DNA from: Peteryoungia ipomoeae
GTDB lineage: Bacteria; Pseudomonadota; Alphaproteobacteria; Rhizobiales; Rhizobiaceae
Direction of reading: 5' to 3'
Assembly (NCBI RefSeq): GCF_004912165.1
Contig: NZ_STGV01000005.1
Coordinates: 310,001-374,000, forward strand
Length of the DNA stretch: 64,000 nucleotides
Shown one piece after another: positions 29,131 to 37,787 of the stretch. Position numbers and translations under genes: made by a program. The notes under the pieces are model-generated. The model saw only the letters and a program-made list of their open reading frames with translations, was not told the DNA's origin and did no database searches. Within the stretch, counting starts at the first letter, position 1; every line of letters starts with the position of its first letter.

Positions 29131-29922
29131 ATGGTGAAGCCCAAGCGCTGGTTCAGGGAGAATGACGCAGCCCTCCTGCCCGGTGACCGCAGCGACTGGA
29201 TCGCTGTGCTGCCGCTGGGCGCCCACGAACAGCACGGTCCGCACCTGCCCTTCGAGACGGACACCATTATTGCCTCAGGCATAGCGCGCCGGCTTGCAAC
29301 CGCCCTGCCGGACGAACTGCCGGTGACCATCCTGCCGACGGAGCCGATCGGCTACTCGATCGAGCACATGGATGTCGAAGGCACCCGCACGCTGGCCTTC
29401 GACGAAGCCGTCAACCGCTGGCTCGGCATGGCAGCGGATCTCAACGCGCTGGGCATCCGCAAGCTCGTTCTCCTGAATGCCCATGGCGGAAATTCTCCGC
29501 TTCTGACGATTGTCGCAACGGAGGCCCGCATCCGCTTCGCCATGCTGGTCGTGGCGACAAGCTGGACACGCTTCGGTATCCCCGAAGGCTGGATGCGGCC
29601 GGAAGACAAGGCCGTCGATATCCATGGCGGCGACATCGAGACCTCGGTCATGCTGGCGCTGGCCCCCGACAAGGTGGACATGACGAAGGCAGAAGATTTC
29701 CCCTCGCGCCAATCCGACTTCGCCGCCCGCTTCCGCCACCTGCGCGCCTACGGCCCGCATGCCTTCGGCTGGAAGATGTCAGACCTCAATCCCCAGGGCG
29801 TCGCCGGCAACGCCTCGGCTGCGACGGCCGAGAGGGGCGAACGGCTCATTGCGCACAGCGTGAAGGGGCTTGTGGAACTGCTGGAGGATGTGGAGAGGTT
29901 CGACGTAACGCGGCTACGTTGA
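29131..29922 (+). CDS. creatininase-family amidohydrolase
   Basis: Metal-dependent amidohydrolase of 263 residues. Metal ligands of the family are visible: Glu33, His35 and Asp44 in AHEQHGPHLPFETD, His118 in NAHGGN and Glu170 in HGGDIETS. Family members hydrolyse creatinine or open formamide rings in cofactor pathways; the substrate here is not clear, though a creatinine-to-sarcosine route would fit the sox operon 10 kb away. The start is fixed by AGGAGG 5 bases before the ATG. It is divergent from the MarR gene. Confidence 0.88.
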   Translation: MVKPKRWFRENDAALLPGDRSDWIAVLPLGAHEQHGPHLPFETDTIIASGIARRLATALPDELPVTILPTEPIGYSIEHMDVEGTRTLAFDEAVNRWLGMAADLNALGIRKLVLLNAHGGNSPLLTIVATEARIRFAMLVVATSWTRFGIPEGWMRPEDKAVDIHGGDIETSVMLALAPDKVDMTKAEDFPSRQSDFAARFRHLRAYGPHAFGWKMSDLNPQGVAGNASAATAERGERLIAHSVKGLVELLEDVERFDVTRLR

Positions 29923-29977
29923 GGTTGCACCCTCAGCTGGACAAGCCTATCTTCAAACGGGACCGGAGGTTGCCGCA

Positions 29978-30253
29978 GTGAGAATTTCCGTACAAGACGC
30001 CCAGAGGAATCTGGAGGAACTCGTAGATCGGGCAGATAAGGGAGAAGATATACTCCTGACCCGAGACGGCAATCCAATTGCGCGCATCGTTCTCTTGAAT
30101 ACTGTCGAGACACCGACAAAAAACACTGAGGACTTCGCCACCCTCCTTCGTGCGATCAAGGAACAGGCGCGCCAGACAGCAGACCCGTTTCCGGAAGAAA
30201 CTGCCGCAAGAAGCCAGGACTTCCTGTATGACGGGGATGGCATACCGAAGTGA
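29978..30253 (+). CDS. vapB: antitoxin, Phd/YefM-type
   Basis: Antitoxin of 91 residues starting at a GTG (MRISVQDAQRNLEELVDRADKG). The N-terminal half is the Phd/YefM DNA-binding fold (ILLTRDGNPIARIVLL); the C-terminal part should wrap the toxin. It overlaps the toxin gene by 4 bases (GTGA), the normal coupling in such pairs. Base composition differs slightly from the flanking genes. Confidence 0.88.
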   Translation: MRISVQDAQRNLEELVDRADKGEDILLTRDGNPIARIVLLNTVETPTKNTEDFATLLRAIKEQARQTADPFPEETAARSQDFLYDGDGIPK

Positions 30254-30642
30254 TCGTGATCGACACCTCAGCTCTCATGGCAATATTACAAGAGGAAGAA
30301 CACGGGCTAGCCTGTGAAAAGGCGATCGAAAGCGCCCGGCAGCGGCTGATTTCGTCTGCGACAATCACAGAATGTATGATCGTTGCAAGTCGTCGCCGGC
30401 TGAGCGTCCCGATGGAAAATCTTCTTTCCATCGCCGTCACTGAAATCATAGACGTGACCAAGGCTCGGGCTGAAGGCGCCGGCTTCGCCTATCGGACCTT
30501 CGGAAAGAATTTCCACCCCGCCGCCCTCAACTTCGGCGACTGCTTTTCCTATGCCACCGCCAAGGAATTCGATTGCCCGCTCCTTTACGTCGGCGACGAT
30601 TTTGCCCGCACCGATCTGCGCTCGGCACTGGGTGTCGCCTGA
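30250..30642 (+). CDS. vapC: PIN-domain ribonuclease toxin VapC
   Basis: Toxin of 130 residues that should cleave specific RNAs. The acidic PIN residues are present: Asp5 in VIDTSAL, Glu41 in TITEC, Asp97 in NFGDCFSYA and Asp116/Asp117 in VGDDF, so the site looks intact. It starts at a GTG inside the end of the antitoxin gene. It resembles the chromosomal VapC type common in rhizobia. CobW follows 97 bases later and is probably separate. Confidence 0.9.
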   Translation: MIVIDTSALMAILQEEEHGLACEKAIESARQRLISSATITECMIVASRRRLSVPMENLLSIAVTEIIDVTKARAEGAGFAYRTFGKNFHPAALNFGDCFSYATAKEFDCPLLYVGDDFARTDLRSALGVA

Positions 30643-30739
30643 TCGCACGAAAGCCTTTGAACTGATCCGAATGAGCGCCTATATGGGGTAACACCATTAC
30701 ATGCCGCTCTGCCGGCCTCCCGATCCGATTGAGGTTTTC

Positions 30740-31867
30740 ATGACCGAAGCATCCACAAAGCCCACTCCCGTCACCGTGCTCACCGGCTATCTCGGCGCCG
30801 GCAAGACGACGCTTCTGAACCGTATCCTGTCGGAAAACCACGGCAAGAAATATGCCGTCATCGTCAATGAATTCGGCGAGATCGGCATCGACAACGACCT
30901 GATCGTCGAGTCGGATGAAGAAATCTACGAGATGAACAATGGCTGCGTCTGCTGCACCGTGCGCGGCGACCTGATCCGCGTCGTCGAAGGCCTGATGCGC
31001 CGCCCCGGCCGTTTTGACGGCATCATTGTCGAGACGACGGGCCTTGCCGATCCGGTCCCGGTCGCTCAGACCTTCTTCATGGATGACGACGTCCGCTCCA
31101 AGACCGAGCTCGATGCCGTCGTCGCGCTTGTTGATGCCAAGCATCTGCCGCTGCGCCTGAAGGACAGCCGCGAGGCCGAAGACCAGATCGCCTTTGCCGA
31201 TGTCGTCGTGATCAACAAGGCGGATCTCGTCAGCCATGACGAACTGCACCAGATCGAACATGTCGTGCGCGCCATCAATCCGTCGGCCCGCATCTACTCG
31301 ACCACCCGCTCCGGCGTCGATCTCGCAAAGGTGCTCGACCAAGGCGCCTTCAATCTCGAGCGCGCGCTGGAAAACGATCCGCACTTCCTCGATCACGATG
31401 CGCCTGATCATGTCTGCGGCCCCGATTGCGGCCATGACCATCATCACCACGATCACCACCATCATGACCACGGGCATGATCATGGGCATGATCATGGGCA
31501 TGATCATCACGGCCATGGCCATCATGACCACCACCATCACGACCATGCCCCGTCGGCGATCCATGACGTGACAGTGGTTTCCGTCTCCCTGCGCGGCGGC
31601 GAGATGAACCCGGACCGCTTCTTCCCCTGGATCCAGAAGGTGACGCAGACGCAAGGTCCCAACATCCTGCGCCTCAAGGGCATCATCGCCTTCAAGGGCG
31701 ACGAGGAGCGTTACGTCGTGCAGGGCGTGCACATGATCGTCGAAGGCGATCACCAACGCCCGTGGAAGGATGGCGAAAAGCGCGAAAGCCGCCTCGTCTT
31801 CATCGGCCGCGACCTTGATCGCGAGAAGCTTGAAGCCAGCTTCAAGGCGTGCGAAGCGACGGCTTGA
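30740..31867 (+). CDS. CobW/COG0523-family GTPase with a long His-rich loop (putative zinc chaperone)
   Basis: G3E-family P-loop GTPase of 375 residues from the ATG at 30740, preceded by GATTGAGG. Motifs are the Walker A GYLGAGKTT (16-24), the metal-binding NGCVCC (67-72), ETTGLADP and the base-specificity NKAD (159-162). Residues 219-270 are a loop made almost entirely of His, Asp and Gly, with Cys226 and Cys230 before it, a strong zinc or nickel buffer. The C-terminal CobW domain follows. Homologues deliver or buffer zinc under limitation. A weak GTAACACCATTAC inverted repeat (30688-30700) upstream could be a metal-regulator site. Confidence 0.92.
   Translation: MTEASTKPTPVTVLTGYLGAGKTTLLNRILSENHGKKYAVIVNEFGEIGIDNDLIVESDEEIYEMNNGCVCCTVRGDLIRVVEGLMRRPGRFDGIIVETTGLADPVPVAQTFFMDDDVRSKTELDAVVALVDAKHLPLRLKDSREAEDQIAFADVVVINKADLVSHDELHQIEHVVRAINPSARIYSTTRSGVDLAKVLDQGAFNLERALENDPHFLDHDAPDHVCGPDCGHDHHHHDHHHHDHGHDHGHDHGHDHHGHGHHDHHHHDHAPSAIHDVTVVSVSLRGGEMNPDRFFPWIQKVTQTQGPNILRLKGIIAFKGDEERYVVQGVHMIVEGDHQRPWKDGEKRESRLVFIGRDLDREKLEASFKACEATA
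31472..31507 (+). repeat. three tandem copies of a 12-bp unit inside the CobW gene
   Basis: GGGCATGATCAT occurs three times head to tail in frame, encoding Gly-His-Asp-His each time within the His-rich loop. Exact DNA identity suggests recent slippage expansion, so loop length may vary between strains. Confidence 0.9.
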
Positions 31868-31923
31868 AGCCGTCGATCTTCGCCTTGCCCGACCTGACGA
31901 CCAACATAGGATGATCCCGACCC

Positions 31924-32910
31924 ATGCCGACCGTTGCCCCGCTCGACATTGAAGGCCACGTGCTGGCAACCCACTTTCTCGGCGAAACACCCGTCTTCGC
32001 GGCGTCAGGTGGCACCATTCACCGCCTGGATGGCGGCGAGAAGGTGACCGATATCGGCGCGGGACTGCTGACCTGTGTCAAGGATCCGGCCAACCAGACG
32101 CTGTTGACAGGCGGCGAAGACGGCCGCGTGCTGCGCATTGCCAATGACGGGACGCTGACAGAACTGGCCCATGTCCCGCGCAAGTGGATCAACGTCGTCG
32201 CCCCCGGCCCGCAGGGCGCGATTGCCTATGCGCAGGGCAAATCCGCGATCGTACGGCTTGCCGACGGCTCCACCAAGGAGTTCCACGAGGAGCGTACGGT
32301 CGAGGCAATCGACTTCGCGCCGAAAGGTCTGCGCATCGCCGTTGCGCGCTACAACGGTGTGACGCTGCATTGGGTCGCCACATCGGGTGCCCCGGTCGAT
32401 CTGGAATGGAAGGGGGCTCATACCGGCGTCACCTTCTCGCCGGACGGTCGCTTCGTCGTCACCACCATGCAGGAAAGCGCCCTGCATGGCTGGAAGCTCG
32501 ATGGCAAGAGCGCGGATGCCCGTCACATGCGCATGACCGGCTATCCGGCCAAGGTCAAATCGCTGTCCTGGTCGCCCAAGGGCAAGTGGCTGGCCTCATC
32601 CGGCGCGCCGGCAGCCATCGTCTGGCCTTTCGCCAGCAAGGACGGCCCGATGGGCAAGGCGCCGCTCGAACTCGGCACGCGCGCCAACATCCTGGTGACC
32701 CAGGTCGCCTTCCATCCGCTGGAAGAGGTGCTCGCCATCGGCTTCATCGACGGCATGATCCTTGCCGTGCGGATCGCCGACGGCAAGGAAGCACTGCTGC
32801 GCCGCCCCGGCAAGGGCGCGATTACCGGCTTGGCCTGGAGTGCCACGGGCAAGCTCTTGAGCTTCGCTTCGGAGGCTGGCGACTGCGGGGTCATCGACAT
32901 CTCCGCGTGA
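31924..32910 (+). CDS. WD40-repeat protein
   Basis: Beta-propeller protein of 328 residues with about six or seven WD40-like blades, for example VTFSPDGRFVVTTMQESALHGW and VKSLSWSPKGKWLASSGAPAAIVWPF. No signal peptide or enzymatic motif is visible. It follows the CobW-type GTPase by 56 bases. The arrangement suggests a joint role in metal delivery, but its function is unknown. Confidence 0.88.
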   Translation: MPTVAPLDIEGHVLATHFLGETPVFAASGGTIHRLDGGEKVTDIGAGLLTCVKDPANQTLLTGGEDGRVLRIANDGTLTELAHVPRKWINVVAPGPQGAIAYAQGKSAIVRLADGSTKEFHEERTVEAIDFAPKGLRIAVARYNGVTLHWVATSGAPVDLEWKGAHTGVTFSPDGRFVVTTMQESALHGWKLDGKSADARHMRMTGYPAKVKSLSWSPKGKWLASSGAPAAIVWPFASKDGPMGKAPLELGTRANILVTQVAFHPLEEVLAIGFIDGMILAVRIADGKEALLRRPGKGAITGLAWSATGKLLSFASEAGDCGVIDISA

Positions 32911-33196
32911 CAGGGCCTCCCGTAATCGGAAAAGGCAACTCCCTTTCACAACTTTGCAGGGACATCCGACCAAAAATGGGCTGAGATCTGGCACTTTCAG
33001 CCGCTAACGATGTGTCAACCTTAACCGGTCGGCAACGATTTTGGCGTCTGATCGATGCGGCTGACAAAAAACCTCCCATAAACCAGCCGGTAGCCCGATT
33101 TTTTCTTCACCCGATTTTGTGACCACGGCAGCGCGCCGGGGATAGGCTTGCCTGTGCAAGCATGTCACCGCCCCTTCCCGTGCGGATGGACACGCC

Positions 33197-35035
33197 ATGA
33201 ATTTTTCACTCAAACACGCCATCACGGCCGCAGGCCTCGTTCTGACCGCCGGTATTGTGCTTGTCGCCGGCATCGGCGCCCAGACATTGAAGACCTTGAA
33301 GGTCAATGGACCGATCTACCAGGAGATCGTCGACGGCAAGGATCTGATCGCCGATATCCTGCCACCGCCGCTTTACCTGATCGAGTCCTACGCGCTCGCC
33401 AACGAGACCGCGCTGCATCCGGATACACAGGCGGTAAATCTTCCCAAGATCGAGGTCCTGCGGAAGCTCTATGAAGAGCGACGTCAGTATTGGAAAACAT
33501 CCACCCTTCCAGCAACACTGCAGGACAAGCTCTACAATGCGGTTCTGACCAAGGGCGATCGCTTCTGGCAATCCATGGAGCAAGCGTATCTTCCCGCCAT
33601 CGCTACCAAGAACACAGTCAGTCTCAATGCCGCACTATCGCTGCTGAAGACGCAATTTCACGACCATGAAACCTCGGTCAACGAACTCGTCTCGAGCGCC
33701 GGAACATATCTTGTGGATCGAGAGGCGTTCGCGGCAGAAGAAAGTGCCAGCCGGGAAGCCATGGCGCTCACACTCGGTCTGCTGCTGATCGCAACCGCAC
33801 TCGGCACCGTCTATTTCATCCGCCGTCGCGCGCTCAATCCGCTTGGCGAGATCTCCGGTTATATGACGCAGATGGCGCACGGCTCCTATGGGCAAAGCGT
33901 GCCGCATTCGCAAAGACAGGACGAGATCGGCGAGATTGCCGCAGCGGTCGAAGTCTTCCGCAAGGCAGGTCTCGACAATCAAAGATTGGAAGCCGAAGCC
34001 GAGCAGGCACGCGCCCTGATGGACGGGGAACGCAGCCAGCGCGATCGCGACCGTCTGTTGGAGGCCGAAGCCCTGCGCTTCGTCATCGAAACACTGGGTG
34101 CCGGCCTGCAGCGTCTGGCGGACTGCAACATTCGCACGACACTGGATGACGCCTTCGACGCACGCTTCGAGCGGTTGAGGGCCGATTTCAACCAGTCGCT
34201 CGCGACATTCCGGACCACGCTGGAACAGGTCCAGGTTGAAACGGACCGACTGCGGACGAACAGCCAGGAAATGCGCGAGGCGTCTGCCAATCTGGCCAAA
34301 CGCACAGAGCAGCAGGCGGCAGCGCTGGAACAGACTTCCGCCGCCCTTGAACAGGTCACCACCACCGTGACCACCTCGGCAGAGCGGACGCAGGACACGC
34401 GCCGCCTCGTGGAAGACGCCAAGCACTCCGCAACCTCCTCCGCAGCCATTGTCGGCGCGGCGGTCACGGCCATGGAACGCATCGAGCAGGCCTCGTCCGA
34501 GATCGGCCAGATCATCGGCGTGATCGATGAGATCGCCTTCCAGACGAATCTTCTGGCGCTCAATGCCGGTGTTGAGGCCGCTCGCGCTGGCGAGGCCGGC
34601 AAAGGCTTCGCCGTCGTTGCGCAAGAGGTTCGCGAACTTGCGCAACGGTCTGCAACAGCAGCCCGCGACATCAAGGGCCTGATCGAAAAGTCAGGCAACG
34701 AAGTCGCCTCGGGCGTCAGGCTGGTCGGGGAGACGGGGGCCGCACTCGAGACGATCGGAGAATTCGTCTCCCGCATCGACACCAATGTCGACGCCATCGC
34801 GACTGCGGCGAAAGAGCAGGCCCTCGGCCTGAAGGAAATCAGCGGTGCGATTGCCGATATCGACAAGATGACCCAAGGCAATGCCGCCATGGTGGAGGAA
34901 ACGACCGCTATCAGCCATGCTCTGGCGACGGGGGCAGCCGATCTTGCGACGGTCGTCGGTCGCTTCCAGCTCACCGATGGCGGTCACCGCAGGATTGCCG
35001 AGCCTACGACAGGAACCCGCCGGTCCGCCGCCTGA
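33197..35035 (+). CDS. methyl-accepting chemotaxis protein
   Basis: Transmembrane chemoreceptor of 612 residues: first membrane segment at about 9-30, a periplasmic sensor region of about 155 residues, second segment near 190-210, HAMP from about 212, then the cytoplasmic signalling domain. The hairpin tip is [23 protein letters not shown] near 445-467. The sensor is helical, of the four-helix-bundle type, and the ligand is unknown. No chemotaxis kinase genes are in the window. The 286-base gap upstream holds no recognised gene. Confidence 0.94.
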   Translation: MNFSLKHAITAAGLVLTAGIVLVAGIGAQTLKTLKVNGPIYQEIVDGKDLIADILPPPLYLIESYALANETALHPDTQAVNLPKIEVLRKLYEERRQYWKTSTLPATLQDKLYNAVLTKGDRFWQSMEQAYLPAIATKNTVSLNAALSLLKTQFHDHETSVNELVSSAGTYLVDREAFAAEESASREAMALTLGLLLIATALGTVYFIRRRALNPLGEISGYMTQMAHGSYGQSVPHSQRQDEIGEIAAAVEVFRKAGLDNQRLEAEAEQARALMDGERSQRDRDRLLEAEALRFVIETLGAGLQRLADCNIRTTLDDAFDARFERLRADFNQSLATFRTTLEQVQVETDRLRTNSQEMREASANLAKRTEQQAAALEQTSAALEQVTTTVTTSAERTQDTRRLVEDAKHSATSSAAIVGAAVTAMERIEQASSEIGQIIGVIDEIAFQTNLLALNAGVEAARAGEAGKGFAVVAQEVRELAQRSATAARDIKGLIEKSGNEVASGVRLVGETGAALETIGEFVSRIDTNVDAIATAAKEQALGLKEISGAIADIDKMTQGNAAMVEETTAISHALATGAADLATVVGRFQLTDGGHRRIAEPTTGTRRSAA

Positions 35036-35050
35036 GCTTTCTGAACGAAG

Positions 35051-35083
35051 AAACGCCCGGCTCGCCTTGCGGCGGGCCGGGCG
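35051..35083 (-). terminator. terminator of the first Omp25-like gene
   Basis: On the minus strand CGCCCGGC-C-CGCC and GGCG-A-GCCGGGCG form a long stem around GCAA, followed by TTTCTTC. It lies 26 bases after the stop codon. Confidence 0.82.
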
Positions 35084-35108
35084 CCCTGGAGGTCTAGACG
35101 TTCTAGAC

Positions 35109-35741
35109 TTAGAACTTCACGCCGAGGCCGACATTGACCACGTGCTGGTCGAACTTGACGTCAACGCCGTCGAGGTTGCCGCTGCCGAAGTCGTTGTAGC
35201 GGTATTCAACGCGGGTGAACATGCGGTCGGTGAGGGCGTAGTCGACGCCAGCGCCAACGGTCCAGCCGTGCAGCGTGTCGTCAGCGCTGAAGCTGCCTAC
35301 GTTGGCTTCGATGTTGGTGCCCGTGTAACCGGCAGCTGCGAAGAACAGGGCGCGATCCATGGCGTAACCGGCGCGAGCGCGTGCCGACCAGTTCAGGCCG
35401 CTCTTGCCTTCGAGCGCCGTACCGAGAACGTTTTCTTCGTTCCAGTCGTAGTTTACGTCGCCTTCGAGACCGACGACGAAGCCGCCAGACATCTGCCAGT
35501 TATAGCCGGCAAAGCCACCGAAACGTGCGCCGTCGAAGCTTTCTTCGATAACGCCTTCAACCTCGCCATTGCCGAAGCCGTAGCCGCCATTCGCACCGAG
35601 GTAACCACCGGCCCACGAGAATGCAGCAGGTTCAGCAGCCACCGGCGGCTCAGCCGGGGCTTCGTAGATGGCGTCTGCGGCAAGCGCTGCAGTCGAGATC
35701 GACAGGGAAGCGACGGTAGCGAGAAGGATGGACTTGATCAT
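35109..35741 (-). CDS. outer membrane beta-barrel protein, Omp25/31-like (copy 1)
   Basis: Outer-membrane protein of 210 residues. A signal peptide (MIKSILLATVASLSIS...ALAADA) is followed by a short Pro/Ala linker and an eight-stranded barrel with WAGGYLGANGGYGFG, GGFAGYNWQMSGGFVVGLEGDV and the terminal VVNVGLGVKF, whose final Phe is the barrel assembly signal. Such proteins are abundant surface proteins in rhizobia and brucellae. It is one of three tandem paralogues, closest to copy 3. The ribosome site can be hidden in a small hairpin (35750-35767). Confidence 0.92.
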   Translation of the reverse strand: MIKSILLATVASLSISTAALAADAIYEAPAEPPVAAEPAAFSWAGGYLGANGGYGFGNGEVEGVIEESFDGARFGGFAGYNWQMSGGFVVGLEGDVNYDWNEENVLGTALEGKSGLNWSARARAGYAMDRALFFAAAGYTGTNIEANVGSFSADDTLHGWTVGAGVDYALTDRMFTRVEYRYNDFGSGNLDGVDVKFDQHVVNVGLGVKF

Positions 35742-35749
35742 GATGCGTA

Positions 35750-35767
35750 CTCCAATGTTGTATGGAG
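35750..35767 (-). promoter_or_regulatory. hairpin that can hide the ribosome site of Omp copy 1
   Basis: On the minus strand CTCCA, eight bases and TGGAG pair; the second arm is the GGAG ribosome site located 8 bases before the ATG. The stem has only 5 bp, so the effect may be slight. Confidence 0.4.
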
Positions 35768-35822
35768 CGTTTCTTAACTGCCGGCCTCGTTTGTGTCTGT
35801 AACTATTATATCACATAATCAC

Positions 35823-35865
35823 AAAAGCAGAACGCCCAGTCATCGGCGTGGATGACTGGGCGTTC
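35823..35865 (-). terminator. terminator of the second Omp25-like gene
   Basis: GAACGCCCAGTCATC (35830-35844) and its exact inverse (35851-35865) make a perfect 15-bp stem with a 6-base loop, followed on the minus strand by TGCTTTTGT. It begins 21 bases after the copy 2 stop. Confidence 0.88.
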
Positions 35866-35886
35866 GACAAACGGAAAGCTCGGCGA

Positions 35887-36516
35887 TCAGAACTTCACGC
35901 CGAAGCCAACATTGACCACATGCTGGTTGAAGTCGACGTCGGCACCGGCGACCTTGGTGCTGCCGAAGTCGTTGTAGCGGTACTCAAGGCGGGTGAAAAT
36001 GCGATCGGTCACAGCGAAGTCGACACCACCGCCGACAGTCCAGCCAATTGCAGTCCCCTCATCGCTGAAGCAAGGGTCGAATGCCTTGAACTCCGTTGCA
36101 GCAACACCACCTGCAGCAAAAATCAGGGCGCGATCGAAAGCATAGCCCGCACGGATCCGGCCGGAACCGTTCAGACCACCTTCGACATTGACGCCGGCCA
36201 GTTTGCCGTCGTTCCAGTCATAGTTCAGGTCGCCTTCGAGACCGACGACGAACCCATTCGAGAACTGCCAGTTATAACCTGCAAAGCCGCCGAGCCGCGC
36301 GCCATCAACGCTTGCGGACCCAAAGCGGTCAATCGAGGCATCGCCGAAGCCGTAACCCGTGTGGGCACCGGCATAGCCACCGGCCCAGGAAAAACCAGGT
36401 GTCTCTTCAACCGGCGCCAGCGGCGCTTCCGGGGCTGCAAAATCGGCATCTGCAGCGAGTGTGGTGGTGGAAATCGCGATGGCTGCAATGGAAGCCAGAA
36501 GAACAGTCTTGATCAT
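35887..36516 (-). CDS. outer membrane beta-barrel protein, Omp25/31-like (copy 2)
   Basis: Paralogue of 209 residues from the ATG at 36516 with AGGAG upstream. Signal peptide MIKTVLLASIAAIAIS...LAADA, then WAGGYAGAHTGYGFG, GGFAGYNWQFSNGFVVGLEGDL and the terminal VVNVGFGVKF. It is the most diverged of the three copies; it has a cysteine in FDPCFSDEG, rare in outer-membrane barrels. It has its own terminator and probably its own promoter in the 353-base gap upstream. Confidence 0.92.
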   Translation of the reverse strand: MIKTVLLASIAAIAISTTTLAADADFAAPEAPLAPVEETPGFSWAGGYAGAHTGYGFGDASIDRFGSASVDGARLGGFAGYNWQFSNGFVVGLEGDLNYDWNDGKLAGVNVEGGLNGSGRIRAGYAFDRALIFAAGGVAATEFKAFDPCFSDEGTAIGWTVGGGVDFAVTDRIFTRLEYRYNDFGSTKVAGADVDFNQHVVNVGFGVKF

Positions 36517-36869
36517 GTTAAAAGCTCCTAGATGGGGTTTTCCGGTCTTTCTTCTCTCCATTGCCGCTCACCCTTATCGGGGTGTTCGCAGCAAAGAAGG
36601 AGAAGCCGGGTTTCCCCCCTGCCGAGCACGAAAACTGTGCATCGGCCCCTCTCCAAGACGGGCTCTAGAAGGCAATTGGTGCTGTGCTAAGGCCGGAAAA
36701 AGGCATTTTAGTCGAAGCAGGCCACAATACTTTTGGCCGAAGTTGTCGCCAAGCAACAGATTGGCGTTCGACCTGTGACCCACAGCACAAATACTTGAAT
36801 TTATCTAATAAAACGCCCGGCCATTCGGTTGGAATGGCCGGGCGTCCGGAGGTCAAAAAAAAATCTGGC
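36517..36869. other. 353-bp gap upstream of Omp copy 2
   Basis: Holds the promoter region of copy 2 and, at its far end, the terminator of copy 3 (36806-36845). The remainder is AT-richer and I see no gene or further repeat in it. Confidence 0.6.
36806..36845 (-). terminator. terminator of the third Omp25-like gene
   Basis: ACGCCCGGCCATTC (36813-36826) and its exact inverse (36832-36845) form a perfect 14-bp stem with a 5-base loop, followed on the minus strand by TTTATTAG. Confidence 0.9.
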
Positions 36870-37490
36870 TTAGAACTTCACACCAAGACCGACATTGACG
36901 ACGTGCTGGTCGAACTTGACGTCGTTGCCACCAACATCGCCCGTGCCGAAGTCGTTGTAGCGATACTCGACGCGGGTGAACATGCGGTCGGTCAACGCGT
37001 AGTCTACGCCACCACCGACGGTCCAGCCGTGCATCGTATCATCACCGACGCCGTCGGCTTCGATCTGGGTGCCCGTGTAACCACCGGCTGCGAAGAGCAG
37101 CGCGCGGTCCATGGCGTAGCCGACGCGGGCGCGGGCCGAGCCGCTGAAACCGGTCTTCACGTCTGCACCAGCAAGGTTTTCTTCATTCCAGTCGTAGTTC
37201 AGGTCGCCTTCGAGACCGACCAGGAAGCCGCTCGACATCTGCCAGTTATAACCGGCAAAGCCGCCGAAGCGGGCACCGTCAAAGCTTTCAGTGCCGGTAC
37301 CGACGAGTTCGCCGTCACCCCAGCCGTAGCCGGTGTGAATACCAGCATAGCCGCCGGCCCAGGTGAAGGCAGGCGCCGTCTCGACGGCAACCGGCGGCTC
37401 GGCAGGCGCCTCGTAGATGGCGTCAGCGGCGAATGCCGTGGTCGATACCGCAAGCATTGCGGCCGAACCGAGAAGGATGCTCTTAATCAT
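36870..37490 (-). CDS. outer membrane beta-barrel protein, Omp25/31-like (copy 3)
   Basis: Paralogue of 206 residues from the ATG at 37490, with AGGAG 9 bases before it. Signal peptide MIKSILLGSAAMLAVS...FAADA is followed by the same AIYEAPAEPPVAVE linker as copy 1, then WAGGYAGIHTGYGWG, GGFAGYNWQMSSGFLVGLEGDL and the terminal VVNVGLGVKF. Copies 1 and 3 share more with each other than with copy 2, which lies between them, so the array did not arise from one simple duplication. Confidence 0.92.
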   Translation of the reverse strand: MIKSILLGSAAMLAVSTTAFAADAIYEAPAEPPVAVETAPAFTWAGGYAGIHTGYGWGDGELVGTGTESFDGARFGGFAGYNWQMSSGFLVGLEGDLNYDWNEENLAGADVKTGFSGSARARVGYAMDRALLFAAGGYTGTQIEADGVGDDTMHGWTVGGGVDYALTDRMFTRVEYRYNDFGTGDVGGNDVKFDQHVVNVGLGVKF

Positions 37491-37505
37491 GTGTTTCACT
37501 CCTGT

Positions 37506-37525
37506 GTTACAAGATCGGTTGTAAC
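37506..37525. promoter_or_regulatory. inverted repeat upstream of Omp copy 3
   Basis: GTTACAA (37506-37512), six bases and TTGTAAC (37519-37525) form a perfect 7-6-7 inverted repeat 16 bases before the start codon. It could be an operator or a leader hairpin just upstream of the ribosome site. Confidence 0.5.
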
Positions 37526-37730
37526 GCCATTCAGGTTTCTGCGTGTGATCATCACATTGCACAGCAACTGGAATTAAGCCGGCGTCCCGTTCCCGCCCGA
37601 GCGTTTGTTTCGCGCCGGAACTCGATCCCAGAAGGGTGTAGAGAAAGAATGGTTCCCTGATATGGCCGAAAAAAGGTCATTGCTATGGAACCTGCCTAGA
37701 AGCTTTTGCCCACCGTTGCCAAATAGCAAC

Positions 37731-37761
37731 AAAAAAGGCGGCCACTGCAACCGGCCGCCTT
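37731..37761 (-). terminator. terminator of ompW
   Basis: On the minus strand AAGGCGGCC and GGCCGCCTT pair over 9 bp around a 9-base loop, followed by TTTTGTTGC. It lies 26 bases after the ompW stop. Confidence 0.88.
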
Positions 37762-37787
37762 CTGTTTAATTCTCTTTAATCAGATAG

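Noticed and set aside
30527-31990. Open frame of 487 codons antisense to CobW with a Met/Val repeat tract
   Set aside because: The tract is the complement of the His-rich codons; no independent evidence.
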